Origin: Aldrovandia affinis
Lineage: Eukaryota; Chordata; Actinopteri; Notacanthiformes; Halosauridae
Length of the DNA stretch: 64,000 nt
Reading direction: 5' to 3'
Assembly: GCA_029706075.1 (NCBI GenBank)
Contig: JAINUG010000026.1
Span: 4,199,001-4,263,000, forward strand
The position numbers and the translations under genes are program-made. Positions 1 to 61,977 of this stretch are shown piece by piece; the stretch's first letter is position 1, and every line of letters starts with the position of its first letter. The notes below the pieces were generated by a model that searched no databases, had not been told where the DNA came from, and saw only the letters and a list, made by a program, of their open reading frames with translations.

Positions 1-517
1 TTACAACCTATACACACAAAACAACAAATAAGCAATAATCACAAAACCTAACGGAGACGGACATGGGGTTAGATTGAACAGGGACACTGCTTTGCTACGC
101 CTATCGTACTGCCAAGGTCCTCTGTCCCTCAATACTAGGGCAAAAGGAAAAGTAGTGGGTCTTCTGGGAAACTGCTTCCTTACTCTGACCTACACTTGCC
201 TAATAAGCTGGCAAAACAAAAGAAAACACTACATCCAACTACACACCATTACAGCCTATAAACAGGAGCTGGAACAAAGGAGCTGGCATAGTCTGGCTTT
301 TATGCTCTGGGGCAAGCAGGTGTTCATAGGTGGGTGTCAGTCAGTCAATTCAGCTCCACCTGGAGAATGTGTCCTCCGTGAGACACAGGTGCATAACACT
401 AGGGTGTTTTTAAAACATTAACTTCGGAATTCAACTTTATAGACCGCACCATTTTGTGACATTTAATGAAAAAGTAACTCATACAAATTTGTGTAAGAAT
501 TGAATAATATTTAGAGG

Positions 518-805
518 TTGCTCAAGCATGTAACTTTTGCCTTGTACGTACAGAAGATTCCGTCCTCATTTCTGGATGTGGACCCTGCTGACTGGACACA
601 GGATGAATCATTCTGCAAGGCACAACAGCAGGTTTCATCGCTCAATGTTATCAATGATAATGCAGAACGAGGGGTGTCGCTTATTCAGTCCTTCACTACA
701 AAAGCCAGGACAAAGGATGAGGAGCAGGTCCAGTACCTCCTTCAGGTAGTTGAGGTGCACAGAAAGGCATTCTCAAAGGCCTCCAAAGCTGCTCTGCAGA
801 AGTAA
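518..805 (+). pseudogene. Unrecognised 95-codon ORF, perhaps an exon or transposon-derived fragment
   Basis: The reading frame is open and has coding character: KIPSSFLDVDPADW, then NDNAERGVSLIQS, then DEEQVQYLLQVVEVHRK. The block from NDNAERG to the EEQ-QYLLQVVE helix resembles the C-terminal part of uncharacterised, possibly transposon-derived animal proteins I have seen, but I cannot name the family. No partner exon, transposon ends or promoter is visible. It could be the last exon of an unseen plus-strand gene. Confidence 0.4.
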
Positions 806-2270
806 TCCGTGTTTTTGTGCACTGTACTGATTCTGCACACATCAGTAAACGACAAAAAGGTTTTGGGCAAACTTGTATTTTTTCGTTATGGCGTATAATG
901 TTGACATAATGTAAAACTTTGGTGGCTTTGAGAAATTACCTTGTTGTAGCTTTGGTGTTACTTTTTGTAATTACCACATAAAATAATTCTGCGTTGCCTT
1001 CTTGTTTGATAAAAATGTTCCCATATATTATAAAATCGCACTAGCGTAACACCCTCCCAAGAACCCATTTTTCTGTAATTTTGTGACCAAACTGGGTGAG
1101 TATTCATAAGAATTGTCAAATTAAGACCCCAATGAATTAAATGATGAGGAACGGTGTCTTTGAAAAGCCTGTTAGCGCATTGCTTGAACATAGAATATTT
1201 ATTTACGTTTTACTACCAACAATAAAAAACATGATTAAAGTTTAAAAAATATATGTATTTCATTCATTATAAAGGTATACTTTTACATTAACTCTATAAG
1301 TTATTGAGGTTAATTTTCTATTGACCATTGTTGTTCCTAATAAGCCCACTAAACCCATTGTACCACATTAAAAAGGATTTAATTAATTAGTTTTACTCAG
1401 AAATGTTCTTTTTCATTCAGGAAATTAATTATGTACCTTATTTTCACACAATGGATTGGCAGAGGAAAAATGATAGGGACTGCCTAAACATGACAAGCCT
1501 GATGTGAGTTTAATGACGGAAAGTGTCACAATCTGGCTGTATTGGCAAAGACATACAGAGTTGATAGGAGGCCCTGAGACAGAGAGTGAAAGACAGTGTC
1601 CAGGTTTGATGCACAGCCAGGGAAAAGACAGACCTTGATGCAGCAACAGAGAGAGATTTTGTAGACTTTCTTCGGGTAAGGTGTGGTAGCTAACCCCATG
1701 ACTTACTGAGAGTAGGTGTGACACACAAAGCATCTGGTTATTTGTGTCAAGGTATTATATTTTTGTTTAGGTAAAACATTGATTTTGTGACTAATTATGT
1801 CAATATAGTAGTAATGCAGTTGAAGACAGCTATTAAATGCATTTGTAGTGTTTACGCCCAAACAGTAGGGGGCAGTGCAAGACAGTGGCTTTGTCTTGGG
1901 AATGATTGGATATGTGCGTAAAGTGCGATTTCTTCTCATAATCCAAGCGGAGTTCCAGAAGAAAAATTAAGTTTCATTGCCTCGTCATTTTATCCTGTAA
2001 TTGCAGGTTAGTAATTGATAAAACTACCCAAAAGTAGGGATGGCAAGCTCAAAACTTTGAGACATTTCGGAACACTGGCAACAAGTCAACATTGGCCTCT
2101 ACTGGCAGAATCTGTCATTGCAGCCATTAATTATAAGTGTGTGTGACAGATTTTGCATAACGTTAGCCAAAAACTTCATCGCGGAGATACTTGAAATTGT
2201 GTTGATGAGAATACTTTATTGTCTGCTCGTGCATCTAAGTTTTGCATCTAACAACTCGACAAACTTGCAC
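806..2270. other. No gene recognised
   Basis: AT-rich non-coding sequence. I see no conserved ORF, RNA gene or clear transposon end. Confidence 0.6.
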
Positions 2271-2274
2271 CATG

Positions 2275-2985
2275 CATTGAAAGTGTCACACGCCACATGA
2301 CAAACCCTGGATGGGAACAGAGCAGTCTGGAGACGGAGTGGAGTTTGCCGGTCTACGGACTGGATTATTATTTTTTTTTTTCTGTCTCTCTTCCATGCCA
2401 CACCCATTGCCAACAGGTGCATAAAATACACACACAGCACATAGCCATGCAATCTCCACAGACAAACATTTATAATTCAGAATGGTTCGTAAAGAGCTCA
2501 GTGACTTTAAACACGGCACTGTCATAGGATGCCACCTTTGCCACAAGTCAGTTCGTGAAATTTCAGATTTTTGGAGTGACCAAAACTTACGGGACACCAC
2601 GCCTCTTCATCCGGAGTTCCCCTGGAACCTCCCAGGCACACACATATCCAGTGACCTTTCAAGTGTTTCCCACCCATGCATACTGAGACACTCGAACTTT
2701 GCAGTCCGAGTTCTCCAACCCATGCATACAGAGACACTCGCCACTCCCCACAGTGAGAGTTTTCTTTCAACCAGCCCCGAGACATTCTCCACTCTTCCAG
2801 TGAGAGTTCTCGGGCTGTTGCCCAGAAACACTCTCCACTGCCCGAGTGCGAGTTCTCTTTCAATCACACCGAGAGCGAGAGGGTGCCCTGAAAGAGGGTC
2901 CGCCTCTCTTTCACGATCACACCGAGGGAGAGAGGTGGACACTCTTAGTGCGCCCCCTCTCCCTCTTCCCCACACACACAGGAAG
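2275..2985 (-). repeat. Dispersed repeat copy A, inverted relative to 31.7-33.6 kb
   Basis: On the minus strand, pieces of this stretch match the sequence around 31730-32000 (the GTGTGCCTG and AGAGAGAGGG blocks) and 33510-33610 (the CAAACTCCACTCC and GTGTGTGACA blocks). The family is unknown to me; it could be an old LTR-type or non-autonomous element. A Tc1 fragment at about 2480 interrupts it. Confidence 0.5.
2478..2575 (+). mobile_element. Tc1 transposase N-terminal fragment
   Basis: Translates to MVRKELSDFKHGTVIGCHLC and KSVREIS, the first helix-turn-helix of Tc1-type transposases. The frame then leaves the family, so only the first 30 or so codons remain. Confidence 0.7.
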
Positions 2986-3400
2986 CACTCTACTCAGTCA
3001 CTTTCGACAAACGCACACAAACATCAAACATCAAACATCAAACCATCCAACCATCAAACAATAATCCACAACATACGTGCACGCGCACTCACACACACAT
3101 CAAGACAAAGACACAAGTCTAATTCAACACGCACACATAATGACAAGACAAGACTAACTCTACAATATGCACACAATCAATTCCATACACACACAACACG
3201 ACAAGACTGACTGATTCCCCACTCGCCCCACCTGCTCTTAAATAGGCTTACTTTCTGCCTGGCTCAGGTGGGACTCGTGAGGCAATCACCCAATCACAAT
3301 CACTCAACATTTAAACAATTCACATTGTCACACAGACACCCAATCAGCCAATTTACTTCCATATCAATTAACACCAATTCAATAATAATTAAATCAACTA
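2986..3400. repeat. CA-rich low-complexity tract
   Basis: Imperfect runs of ACACA, CATCAAA and CAATCA words with no coding pattern. Long open frames here reflect low stop content, not a gene. Confidence 0.7.
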
Positions 3401-3599
3401 TGGCCTTTGGAGCAACCTTCCGGGTGACAGTTTACTCTCACACCCTGTGAGAGTGCCAAACCTGCCCCCAGAAAGTCTCCCTGCTCCAAAGGCCTCCTCC
3501 ACATGTAACACACAGGCAACCATGCCACTCCCACGTGGCCGAGACCGACGTCCTCCACACCCCCATATCCTGCCATTACCTGAGCCCCATCTGAGCACC

Positions 3600-4765
3600 C
3601 AGACGTGTGGCAGCATTCTGGACTAGTTGCAATGGCTTGATGGCACAGCCTGGTAGACCTGCCAGGAAGGAATTGCAGTAGTCCATATGAGATCACCAGG
3701 GCCTGGACCAGGAGTTGTGTGGCCTCTTAGGTGAGGAACGGTTGGATCCTCCGGATGTTGTGGAGGGAGAATCGGCAGGTCCGGGTGATTGCTGCGATGT
3801 GGCCCGAGAAGCACAGCTGGTTGTCCAGGGTAACTCCAAGACTCCTAGCAGATTGGGACGGAGACACTATGGAGCCTTCCACAGTGATTGAAGCATCAAT
3901 CATTGGGGAGCCCTTCGCTGGGAGGAAGAGCAGCTCAGTCTTCCCAGGTTCAGCTTCAGATGGTGGGTGGACATCCAGGCAGAGATGTCAGCCAGGCATG
4001 CAGAGATCCATGCCGAGACCTGTGTCTCAGATGGAGAGAAGGAGAGAAAGAGTTGAGTGTCGTCAGCATAACAGTGATAAGAAAAACCATGAGCAGAGAT
4101 AACAGAACCAAGTGACTTGGTGTACAGGGAAAATAGGACGGGGCCTAGCACCAAGCCCTGCGGGACTCCGGTAGAGAGAGTGTGGGGAGAGGAGAGGGAT
4201 CCTCTCCAGGCCACCTGGTAGGACCGGTCAGCTAGGAAAGGACTTGAACCATGTCAGTGCAGATCCAGAGATTCCCATCTCGACGAGAGATGATCTCTCA
4301 TGATCCACCAGCAGGATCTGGTGGTCCACGGTATCAAATGCAGCTGACAGGTTGAGGAGGAGGAGGACGAAGCTAAGGGATTGGGACTTTCAAGAGCCTC
4401 AGTGACCGCTTTTGAGGGGAGAGGGGACATAGCCAGAAGAAAGAGAGGAGTTGATAACATTGGAGACAAAGGGGAAGATGTCCATAGCAATGGACTGGAA
4501 GAGGGGGGAAGGAATGGGATCAAGAGGGCAGGTGGTGGGACGGTGGGAGTGAACAAGTTGAAGGATGTCCGAGTCAAGGAGGGGTGGTTTAGGTTTATGT
4601 TTAGAATCTTCCGAGATGGCTTTGATGTGTCTCGCAACAGTGTTGTTTGACAAGGGGATAGATTAGAGTTTTTGTGCAGGGAGAATTAACACCTCCGCTA
4701 TGGTGTGTGCTTTCTTGCATTGTGCGACCCGGAAAGCTACTTTGTAGGAGGCAAGTTGGGCATTA
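3600..4765 (-). mobile_element. L2-type LINE reverse transcriptase fragment
   Basis: On the minus strand the parts of an L2/Maui-like reverse transcriptase appear in order: SHRPTTCPLDPIPSPL (about 4540), STGVPQGLVLGPVLFSLYT (about 4160), the catalytic YADDTQLF (about 4050), the thumb region to VQNAATRL (about 3600). Frames are broken and the 3' end is missing. A hAT element lies just 5' of it. Confidence 0.85.
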
Positions 4766-4773
4766 CAAGTAAC

Positions 4774-6621
4774 CAGGGATGCATGATATATCGGTGGCCG
4801 ATATATTGTAGATAAATGAGAAAATAAAATTATTGTTATTGTTCCGATATTGAAATTTCAGCCGATAATTACATCCAATAATGTAGAGCCTTTTCTTACA
4901 ATAGCTGCTGTTCTTCTGTGACTGAATGAACACCACAACTATAATCATGTCACAAGCAGATAGATGCACATCAGCTAGGTGTTCACGTGCTAGGTGGACA
5001 TGCGAGTCTAAGCCAGAGCAGAGTGAAAATGTCTGTGGTGTGGATGTTTTTCACAGTTTCAGGAGAGGACAAGAGAATTGTGATTTGCAATAAATGTTCA
5101 GCTGAAGTACCACGAGGAGGGAACAAAATTTAGAGTTTCAATACTACTAATTTAATCAGTCATTTAAAAACACGTCATGGCAACGATGTATTTAAAGAAT
5201 ATGAGTCCGCTACCATTAGCAAGAACACCAAATCAGTAGCAAGTGCAGCCGTGCCTATCAAGGAGGCATTTGAGAAGGGCAGAACATTTCCCAAGGACAG
5301 TCCTAAGGCTAAAGCAATCAGTGACAAGTTTATGGAGTTCATGGCACTTGATTATCAGCCCTTTTCGGTTGTGGAGGAACATTTGAACTCATTGAACATT
5401 TGGAACCTCGTTATACTCTCCCAAGCCGCCGCTACTTTTCGGATGTGACTGGGTGAAGAGTTTTAGTTGAAATGGGCTATTTTGCATCCACAGGAATTCC
5501 CCGGGTCCCACGCGGCAGCAGTGATCCTAATCGCTTTTGAAAACGTGCTTAGAGGAGAATACATTTTACATTTTAAGCATTTATCAGATGCTCTTATCCA
5601 GAGCCACTTACAAGATGTGCATTAATACATGATAAGACAATCATAGTTCGTGCAAGAGATCAGTGCAGTATTACAGACATCATTGTAGGCAGCTGCATAC
5701 CATACCTGTAACACTGGGAAGGAAAAGGTTAGTAATTTTTGCTTTGTTGTTAAATGAGGAGTAAGCGAGGATACATATACAAAAGTATTGAACAAGTAGG
5801 CCATGGTGATGACAATTGGCTAGATGTACAGAATTCAGTGGTAGTGGAGTCTGAAAATCTGGGTTTTGAGTCTCTTGCGGAAGATCGAGTGCGGAAGGTC
5901 ATTCCACCACCGAGGGGTCAGGACAGAGAAGAGGCGAGACCGCGAGGAGCGGCTGCCGGGCGCCCGGAGGGATGGGACAGACAGTTTGCCAGAGGAGGCG
6001 GAGTGGAGGGGTCTGGCTGGGGTGTAGGGTGTGATGAGTGTCTGGAGGTAAGGGGGAGCAGTTCCTCTAACCGCTTCAAAAGCAGGCACCGGTGATTTGA
6101 ATCGGAGGCGTGCTGCGATGGGGAGCCAGTGCAGAGAGGAGAGGAGAGGGGTGACATGGGTATGTGTACGCTGTGACTAGGGATAATGCACGTAATGTAA
6201 CTAAGGCTATGGAGGAGTGTGGGGTTGCTAGCTTGGGCTGCATGGCGCATACTTTACAGCTTATCGTGAAGGAGATGTATTTAGCCAAAAAAGTGTCTCT
6301 AACTGCGTGTCCATCGGGAGAAAGATAGTTGGTCACTTAAAGCACTCTCAGCTTGCTAGCTGCCGTTTCAAAGAAAAAGAAAAATATTTGATGAAGAATG
6401 TTAGTAAAAATTGCTTTTCCTTGTGTTAACAATCTGTTTACAAAAATAGTATCGACAGTGGGAAAATAAACTGATCAATCTAAAAAGTTAGCCTTTATCG
6501 TCCTGTTCACATTTTTGCAAATGCAAGAGCAATGCGGTTATCGTATCGGTATCGGCCATAACAAACAGATCATTATCAGTTATCGTTATCAGCCCTGAAA
6601 TTCCATATCGGTGCATCTCTA
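4774..6621 (+). mobile_element. hAT element, decayed, with nested L2
   Basis: Starts CAGGGATGCATGATATATCGG and ends TATCGGTGCATCTCTA; an 8-bp duplication CAAGTAAC flanks it (4766-4773, 6622-6629), the hallmark of hAT. Plus-strand remnants encode a BED zinc finger (about 5080-5210), MPIKEAFEKGRTFP with the following KFMEFMALDYQPFSVVE, and near the 3' side TRDNARNVTKAMEECGVASL and CMAHTLQLIVKE. The central catalytic region is lost and an L2 fragment is inserted at about 5563-6176. Confidence 0.9.
5563..6176 (-). mobile_element. L2 LINE 3' end nested in the hAT element
   Basis: Minus-strand translation gives VRGTAPPYLQTLI, SSGKLSVPSLR and RWWNDLPHSIF, the L2 C terminus, followed by the L2 3' tail (AAGTGGCTCTGGATAAGAGC on the minus strand). 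5' truncated, as expected for target-primed insertion. It is a separate copy from the 3.6-4.8 kb fragment. Confidence 0.85.
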
Positions 6622-6629
6622 CAAGTAAC

Positions 6630-9600
6630 AGATACTGTTTTAACAAAGAATTGGAAAATGTAATGGTTACAAGAGAAAGACTAAAGAGAGAAAATGCATT
6701 TGAAAAATGTTTAACAGAGATAATCCAAGTGGAGTTTGAGAAGTAAAGTCACCATTTACTGTCATCATTTTATCCTGTAATTTCAGGAACACATAATCTG
6801 TTACCCGGCACCACTCCAGATACTTGTAACATAGGCCTAGCATCAGAGCAAGTTAGATGGCCAGTGTTAAGAGTCAGGAACCCCCCAGATAGACTAAGTT
6901 CACTAAGGAAAAGATGTTGTGAAAAAGAAAATGTGAAAGAACTTATGTGTTAAGTTCTTATGTGCCAAGTATATGTGTGGTATGGTTGTTTACACTTAGT
7001 TATTATAGCCTTGTATCAGTGGTTGAAATACTTACCATTTTAGGCATGGGGCTTGTTTGTTACTCGCTTCTGTCACAGTTGTTTTATCACCAGCAAACTA
7101 ATGACTTCATTGCATTTGTAGTGTGGTATGAATGACTATAAAATACTTCGCAACATACTCGGAGGAGTGCTTTTGTGGGGTCAAAACAGTTGTGGTAGGA
7201 GTGCATGTGCTGTTTACATGAGTGAACTTAGAGAACTTAGAAAATATGGTTAACACAACAATAGCGCACTGAAAACAAGCCTATAGCTACTTACCTCAAA
7301 TGTGAAATATATATATATATATATATATATCTCAACACTGGAGACATTTCAGACTATAATATCATATTTTGAAGGTTTAGATCCAGATTGCATTTAATAT
7401 TAATGTTAATTGATTAAGTCTGATTTTTAAATTCATATATAAATATATAAAAATTCATAAAATATAAAGTATTTAATCAAATAAAATGTCTATATAATCG
7501 TATGGGCTTAAAGGGTACACATGTATCTTATAAACCCAGTCTGGGGTTTTCAAAGTTGCAGTTAAAAAAAGTAGTTTAATCTATATATTTATAACTAAAT
7601 CTGCCATGAGTGTTTAGATGAGAGATTAATATTCAATTTAATATCCAATTTATTGGGAAAGAATTCAAATGGCTATAAGAAAACATTTTAGCGGTTATTT
7701 TTTCACTAATTGTAAATTAAAGAATGTGGAATTCTTTTTTTTTTTTTTTCTCCCCCACTACTTATTTTTTTCATTTACAGATATACATAATTGTTCATTG
7801 ACTTGTCATCTTTTGGTCCAGCCGAATTACCAATTACTAAATGCTCTGAATGGATTAATTAATGCATTACAAATTTTAAATGGAGGGTTCATCATCACTT
7901 TTTCTACCTTTATATTGACTTCCCTAAAGTAAGAATAAACATTTAATTAAAAAAAATTGAAATATTAAATTGTAGCACATTGAGTAATAATATTAAGATA
8001 TTGCATAACCACATTATGTTCAGAAATGTCTAAATGGACAGAGAGGAGAAGTGTTACATATGGGGATATTTATACAACATTATTTTTTTTATTTTTCCCC
8101 CTATTAATTAATATTCCCTGTGGTTTTGAGATTATGCATGCTTGGACTTCTATTTGTCTCCCATTAGCCCCATGCTTGGATGGTTATAAATCCGTAGGTT
8201 GTGAATCTGAGTTTGTTGCATGTGGGAATACTTTGGATCAGTTCATGGCCCCTTGCTTTTCCTCATTGCAAGTTGAATGAGGTTGGTATCAGTTGGATTG
8301 CAGGTGCTTACTAAACACTGACCAAAAAGTGTCATGAACTGGACTGTAAGCGGGTAAACAGTTATATATGAGAGTAAGAGACAAAAAACATCAATATTAA
8401 TCACATCTCAAACAACCACACAAATCAAAACCCCTCTTTAATTGAAATCCATAGGACTTTTATTCAGTATAATTACAACAAATGAGAGTAAAAAATGAAT
8501 ATCCAACACTGGTTTGTCACAAATGTACACAAGGCAAGGTTAATGTTGGTGCTCATAGCTTGATCTAACAAGGCTGAGTACTAGGTGAACAATGAATACA
8601 AAGTAAATTAAAAATTCAGTGCATAATTAAAATAGTTTTAGGAAATGAAATCCTATTAGTTATATGTCTATAATTGTACTTATTGGACATAATGAGATGT
8701 CAATGAAGGAAATTGTCATTCTTAGCACTGATAAAGCGCACTAAGAGACACCACATGATCTTTATCATATTGCTTTTAAGAAACATGCCTGTTAGCCTGT
8801 GAAGCTTTCCACTTGCCATTTATTTCTAGAAAAATCCTGAAGTCAAAAGTGTGAACTTAATTATGGATATTAATACTGAAAATAATGACTTCAAAAAACA
8901 AAGTTTATGTGGATTTCCTCATTGTGGGAAGTCATAGTGAGTTTTGAATAGAAAACGTGCCTAAACGCATTTGTTACACACAAAAATAGATTCATCTGGT
9001 TCAAAAGAGGCTTTGGAAGGGATATTCTTATCTGAAATGTAATCGGATAGAAATATTAAGTGGTTGATTCATATAATGTATTTTTTTAAAGTGGATTGTA
9101 AAGATAAAACGTAAAGCTATTTCTGTTGAACAGGTCGCACTGGATATATTTAAATGATCCATTGATTTACTATAGAAGAATGAAATCACACTGAACTTTA
9201 TTTGTGAATTAATCTCTGAATTCCTTTGTCTGTGGATTAAAGAATTTACAATTAACAAATTAAACCAAGCTTGAAATTATTGATGGTCATTCTTACATTC
9301 ACATGATGGTTGAGTTCAATGCTAATAGAAATTATACAAAACAACACCAAAGGTCGATAGAAGGTAGGGGTTTAGGGTTCAAGCTTGGAAGATGACCTTT
9401 CAAACAGGTTTTATTTGAAAATCAAATGAAATCTAACCATGCTATTAACATTCACTGATTTTAAGGATCCTGGACATTGCTCAGTGATCACCAACTGATC
9501 TCACCTCTGTGTGTTAAACATAGTATGTTTCCCAACTATTGTTGGGCTGTTTTCTGGCTCCCGTTGGTTCTCAAGTATGGTTATCTTGACCCCCTGCTGT

Positions 9601-10020
9601 GGTCAGACCATAGCCTAGACTGCTTTGGTAGCAGTCTTTCCTTCAACATTTTCCCTACATAACCCTTTCACTCCAATGTCCAGTATGTAGCATATACTGA
9701 CTGCTATGCTAATATGGTAAATACAGAGGCAGTGAGCATGTTTATATGCTGCACACACTGCTGATGGACAGAGCCGGACAAATTAAGACTGGCTACAAAT
9801 TGAGATGTGTGACACTCAACTACAGTACTGTAGATTGCCATTCTTCAGCTGATTCGCGCTGTCTCTCCACTGGACAAGATTCTCCACCCAACCGTTTTGT
9901 CATACCACATTGCCAGCCCAATGGCCAAATCAACTTTGTGTCTTGAGGCCCCAACAATGAAGTACTGTATTTAGTGCATACAATGTAATTTCAAGTCCTG
10001 CACACCAAACATATTTTATA
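6630..10020. other. Intergenic, no gene recognised
   Basis: AT-rich sequence downstream of col4a2. It contains a short (AT)n run at 7309-7331 and several open frames with no recognisable protein. I see no host gene and no clear transposon. Confidence 0.6.
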
Positions 10021-10023
10021 GTT

Positions 10024-10783
10024 TAAGGGCATGCGCTTTTCACCACCTCTGCAGTTCCGTCCTCCAACATCAACAGGACTTTCTGAAGCTACTTGTTAAG
10101 CAATCAATGCATTATTATCTCAAGTAATCATTCAATTACCACAAATGAGGTGCATATTGAAGTGTAGTAGACTAGTCAGCAGTTTGCGCTAGACACACCC
10201 ACATGCAATCATACTGATTGATTTGTAAGTAGGCTACTGCTTTCAATTGTTAAAATATGTCTGTTCACACTTCTGTAGAACATATCATGCCCAGAAAGAA
10301 ACTGATGTGTTGAAATGAGTGGGTGGACATTTAAAAACATTTTTTTTAAACATTTTTATAAATGAACTTGTAAAAACAATTGAAAGCAAAGGGAAAAAGG
10401 TTTTTGACAGGCTAAAGGCAAAATGAAAATATAAAGAACTAAATTGTTATTGATGGGATGCCTTGATTTTTAAAATTCAGTTAAGGGAGCACAATATTTT
10501 TTATTTTGGTGTTGAATTTAATCATTGCCAGATAATTTGTTGTTTCCTCTTTCATGACTTGTTGTAGCGGTGTAAAAACTTGTCCATATGACAACTCCCC
10601 TCTTAAACAATGTCAAGTTGTAGACTTGTGGCCTTGCACCAACACTCTTAACACTTAATTGTATAATTGGTCATGTTTATTTGAGTAATTGCAACTAATC
10701 ACTGAAAATAGAGTGCCTACAGCGGCGTCTGAGGATCAGAAAGGAACTGCAGTTTCTTGAGAGGTGAAAACCGCATTTCCTTA
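10024..10783. mobile_element. Non-autonomous DNA element, TAAGG ends
   Basis: The left end TAAGGGCATGCGCTTTTCACC and the right end, read in reverse, TAAGGAAATGCGGTTTTCACC are inverted repeats, both continuing to a CTGCAG-type block. The right end matches the end of the hAT-like element at 30.8 kb and the left end matches 44385-44622. It is probably a deletion derivative of that hAT-like family. Target duplication is not clear. Confidence 0.7.
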
Positions 10784-11147
10784 TTTGTAGTGTATAGCAA
10801 AATAATGTTAGTAGTACTGTAAATCTACCTGCTTTTTATACTACAGAAGAAGAAAAAAACCTAAATATATAGAAAACACGGCAAGCAGTGCATAAAAAAG
10901 TAATCTTTGGCAGATCTGTATGCTGAGTTTTACTAGAAACGTGGTTTGTAACATGGCTGAGGTAATAAGTTAGAAAAAAACGCAGTTCAAATATAAATTC
11001 AGAGCGGAAAACAGCCTCTCTTCTGCAGGACCTGAAGCTTCTCTTGAGCCCTGTTTTCTTACCGGGTCATGAGACTTCATGAGACCTGTTTTAAGCGTTT
11101 TCAGTTCCTCAGTCAGGATGGGACAGGACGAGATTGGTCATGTAGGG

Positions 11148-61175
<50,028 letters not shown>

Positions 61176-61529
61176 CTATAAACCAGAGAGGACAGACAAA
61201 CGTTTTCCACAACACAGACATACTCAAGTCATCTGTGCGATAACACCTCAGCACATACCTACTATAGCCTGTCTGTCACATATCTGACCACATTTCATAC
61301 TTAATGTCATAGGTGATAAACAAAAAAGCATGGCCCAGCTAATGGTGACAGTTATACATTTAGGCTTGGGGACAATACGGTTTTCAAATGCACTCACCTG
61401 GTACTATAAAACCAGAACACCTGCTCCACATTTGAGTTTGTTCTTTGTCTCAAATTTCAGCACCATAATTATGCAACCCAGACCGTGACAGTATAATTAT
61501 CAACTTTACAAACTTTTTGATGCAGTGAT
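61176..61529. other. Intron upstream of exon 1, nothing recognised
   Basis: No further Gly-X-Y exon or 7S Cys-rich exon is visible here or in the remaining sequence to 64000. Confidence 0.6.
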
Positions 61530-61719
61530 TAGCAAACAGTAGGTCGTTTTTAACGTAATTAATGTCAGAAATTGTAAGAATTTTTCCCCACTTTGAAGTT
61601 GTAGGGTAAAATGTGCAAATAAAGGTGGAAAAGTCTCATTTAATATGTTTTAATTTCAGACTGTAAGGCAACAAAAGGTGACATTTTTGAGACGGGGTGT
61701 AAACTTTAAAGGGGCACTG
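61530..61719 (+). mobile_element. Tc1-type right end fragment
   Basis: Ends GTAAACTTTAAAGGGGCACTG, matching the right end of the element at 40743-42207, with the upstream GTAGGGTAAAATGTGCAAAT block. Followed by a (TA/GTATA) tract. Confidence 0.8.
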
Positions 61720-61806
61720 TATATATATACACGTATACATATATATATATACGTATATATATATATATATATATATACAGTATATATATACGTATATATA
61801 CATACA
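61720..61806. repeat. (TA)n/(GTATA) microsatellite
   Basis: Runs of TATATA and ACGTATATA with no coding content. Confidence 0.9.
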
Positions 61807-61977
61807 GCATATGCGGTGCCATTAATGGACGACAGGCCGCGGGTTATAGGGGAAAAACCACACACCTCTGGGGTGTGATAAGGCGCAAGGCCATAAGCCA
61901 AGTTACTTGAACAAATGTAGGAAAATATGGCATTTTGAACAGCATTGGAACAGTGATGGTTTAGTTTCTGTGAGATA

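Noticed and set aside
2482..3210. A 242-codon plus-strand open frame
   Set aside because: Only its first 30 or so codons are protein-like (Tc1 fragment); the rest is Thr/His-rich translation of CA-rich low-complexity DNA.
3255..3460. A possible promoter for a plus-strand gene
   Set aside because: No gene follows; the TTTAAAT-like words are common in this AT/CA-rich tract.
5485..5525. Resemblance to a cloning-vector EcoRI/SmaI plus thrombin-site sequence (GAATTCCCCGGG, then CACGCGGCAGC)
   Set aside because: It reads in frame with hAT transposase codons (PGSHAAAVI), and no other vector sequence is present.
8026..8280. An 84-codon open frame between transposons and the gene
   Set aside because: No recognisable domain, low-complexity and AT-driven; no splice or promoter context.
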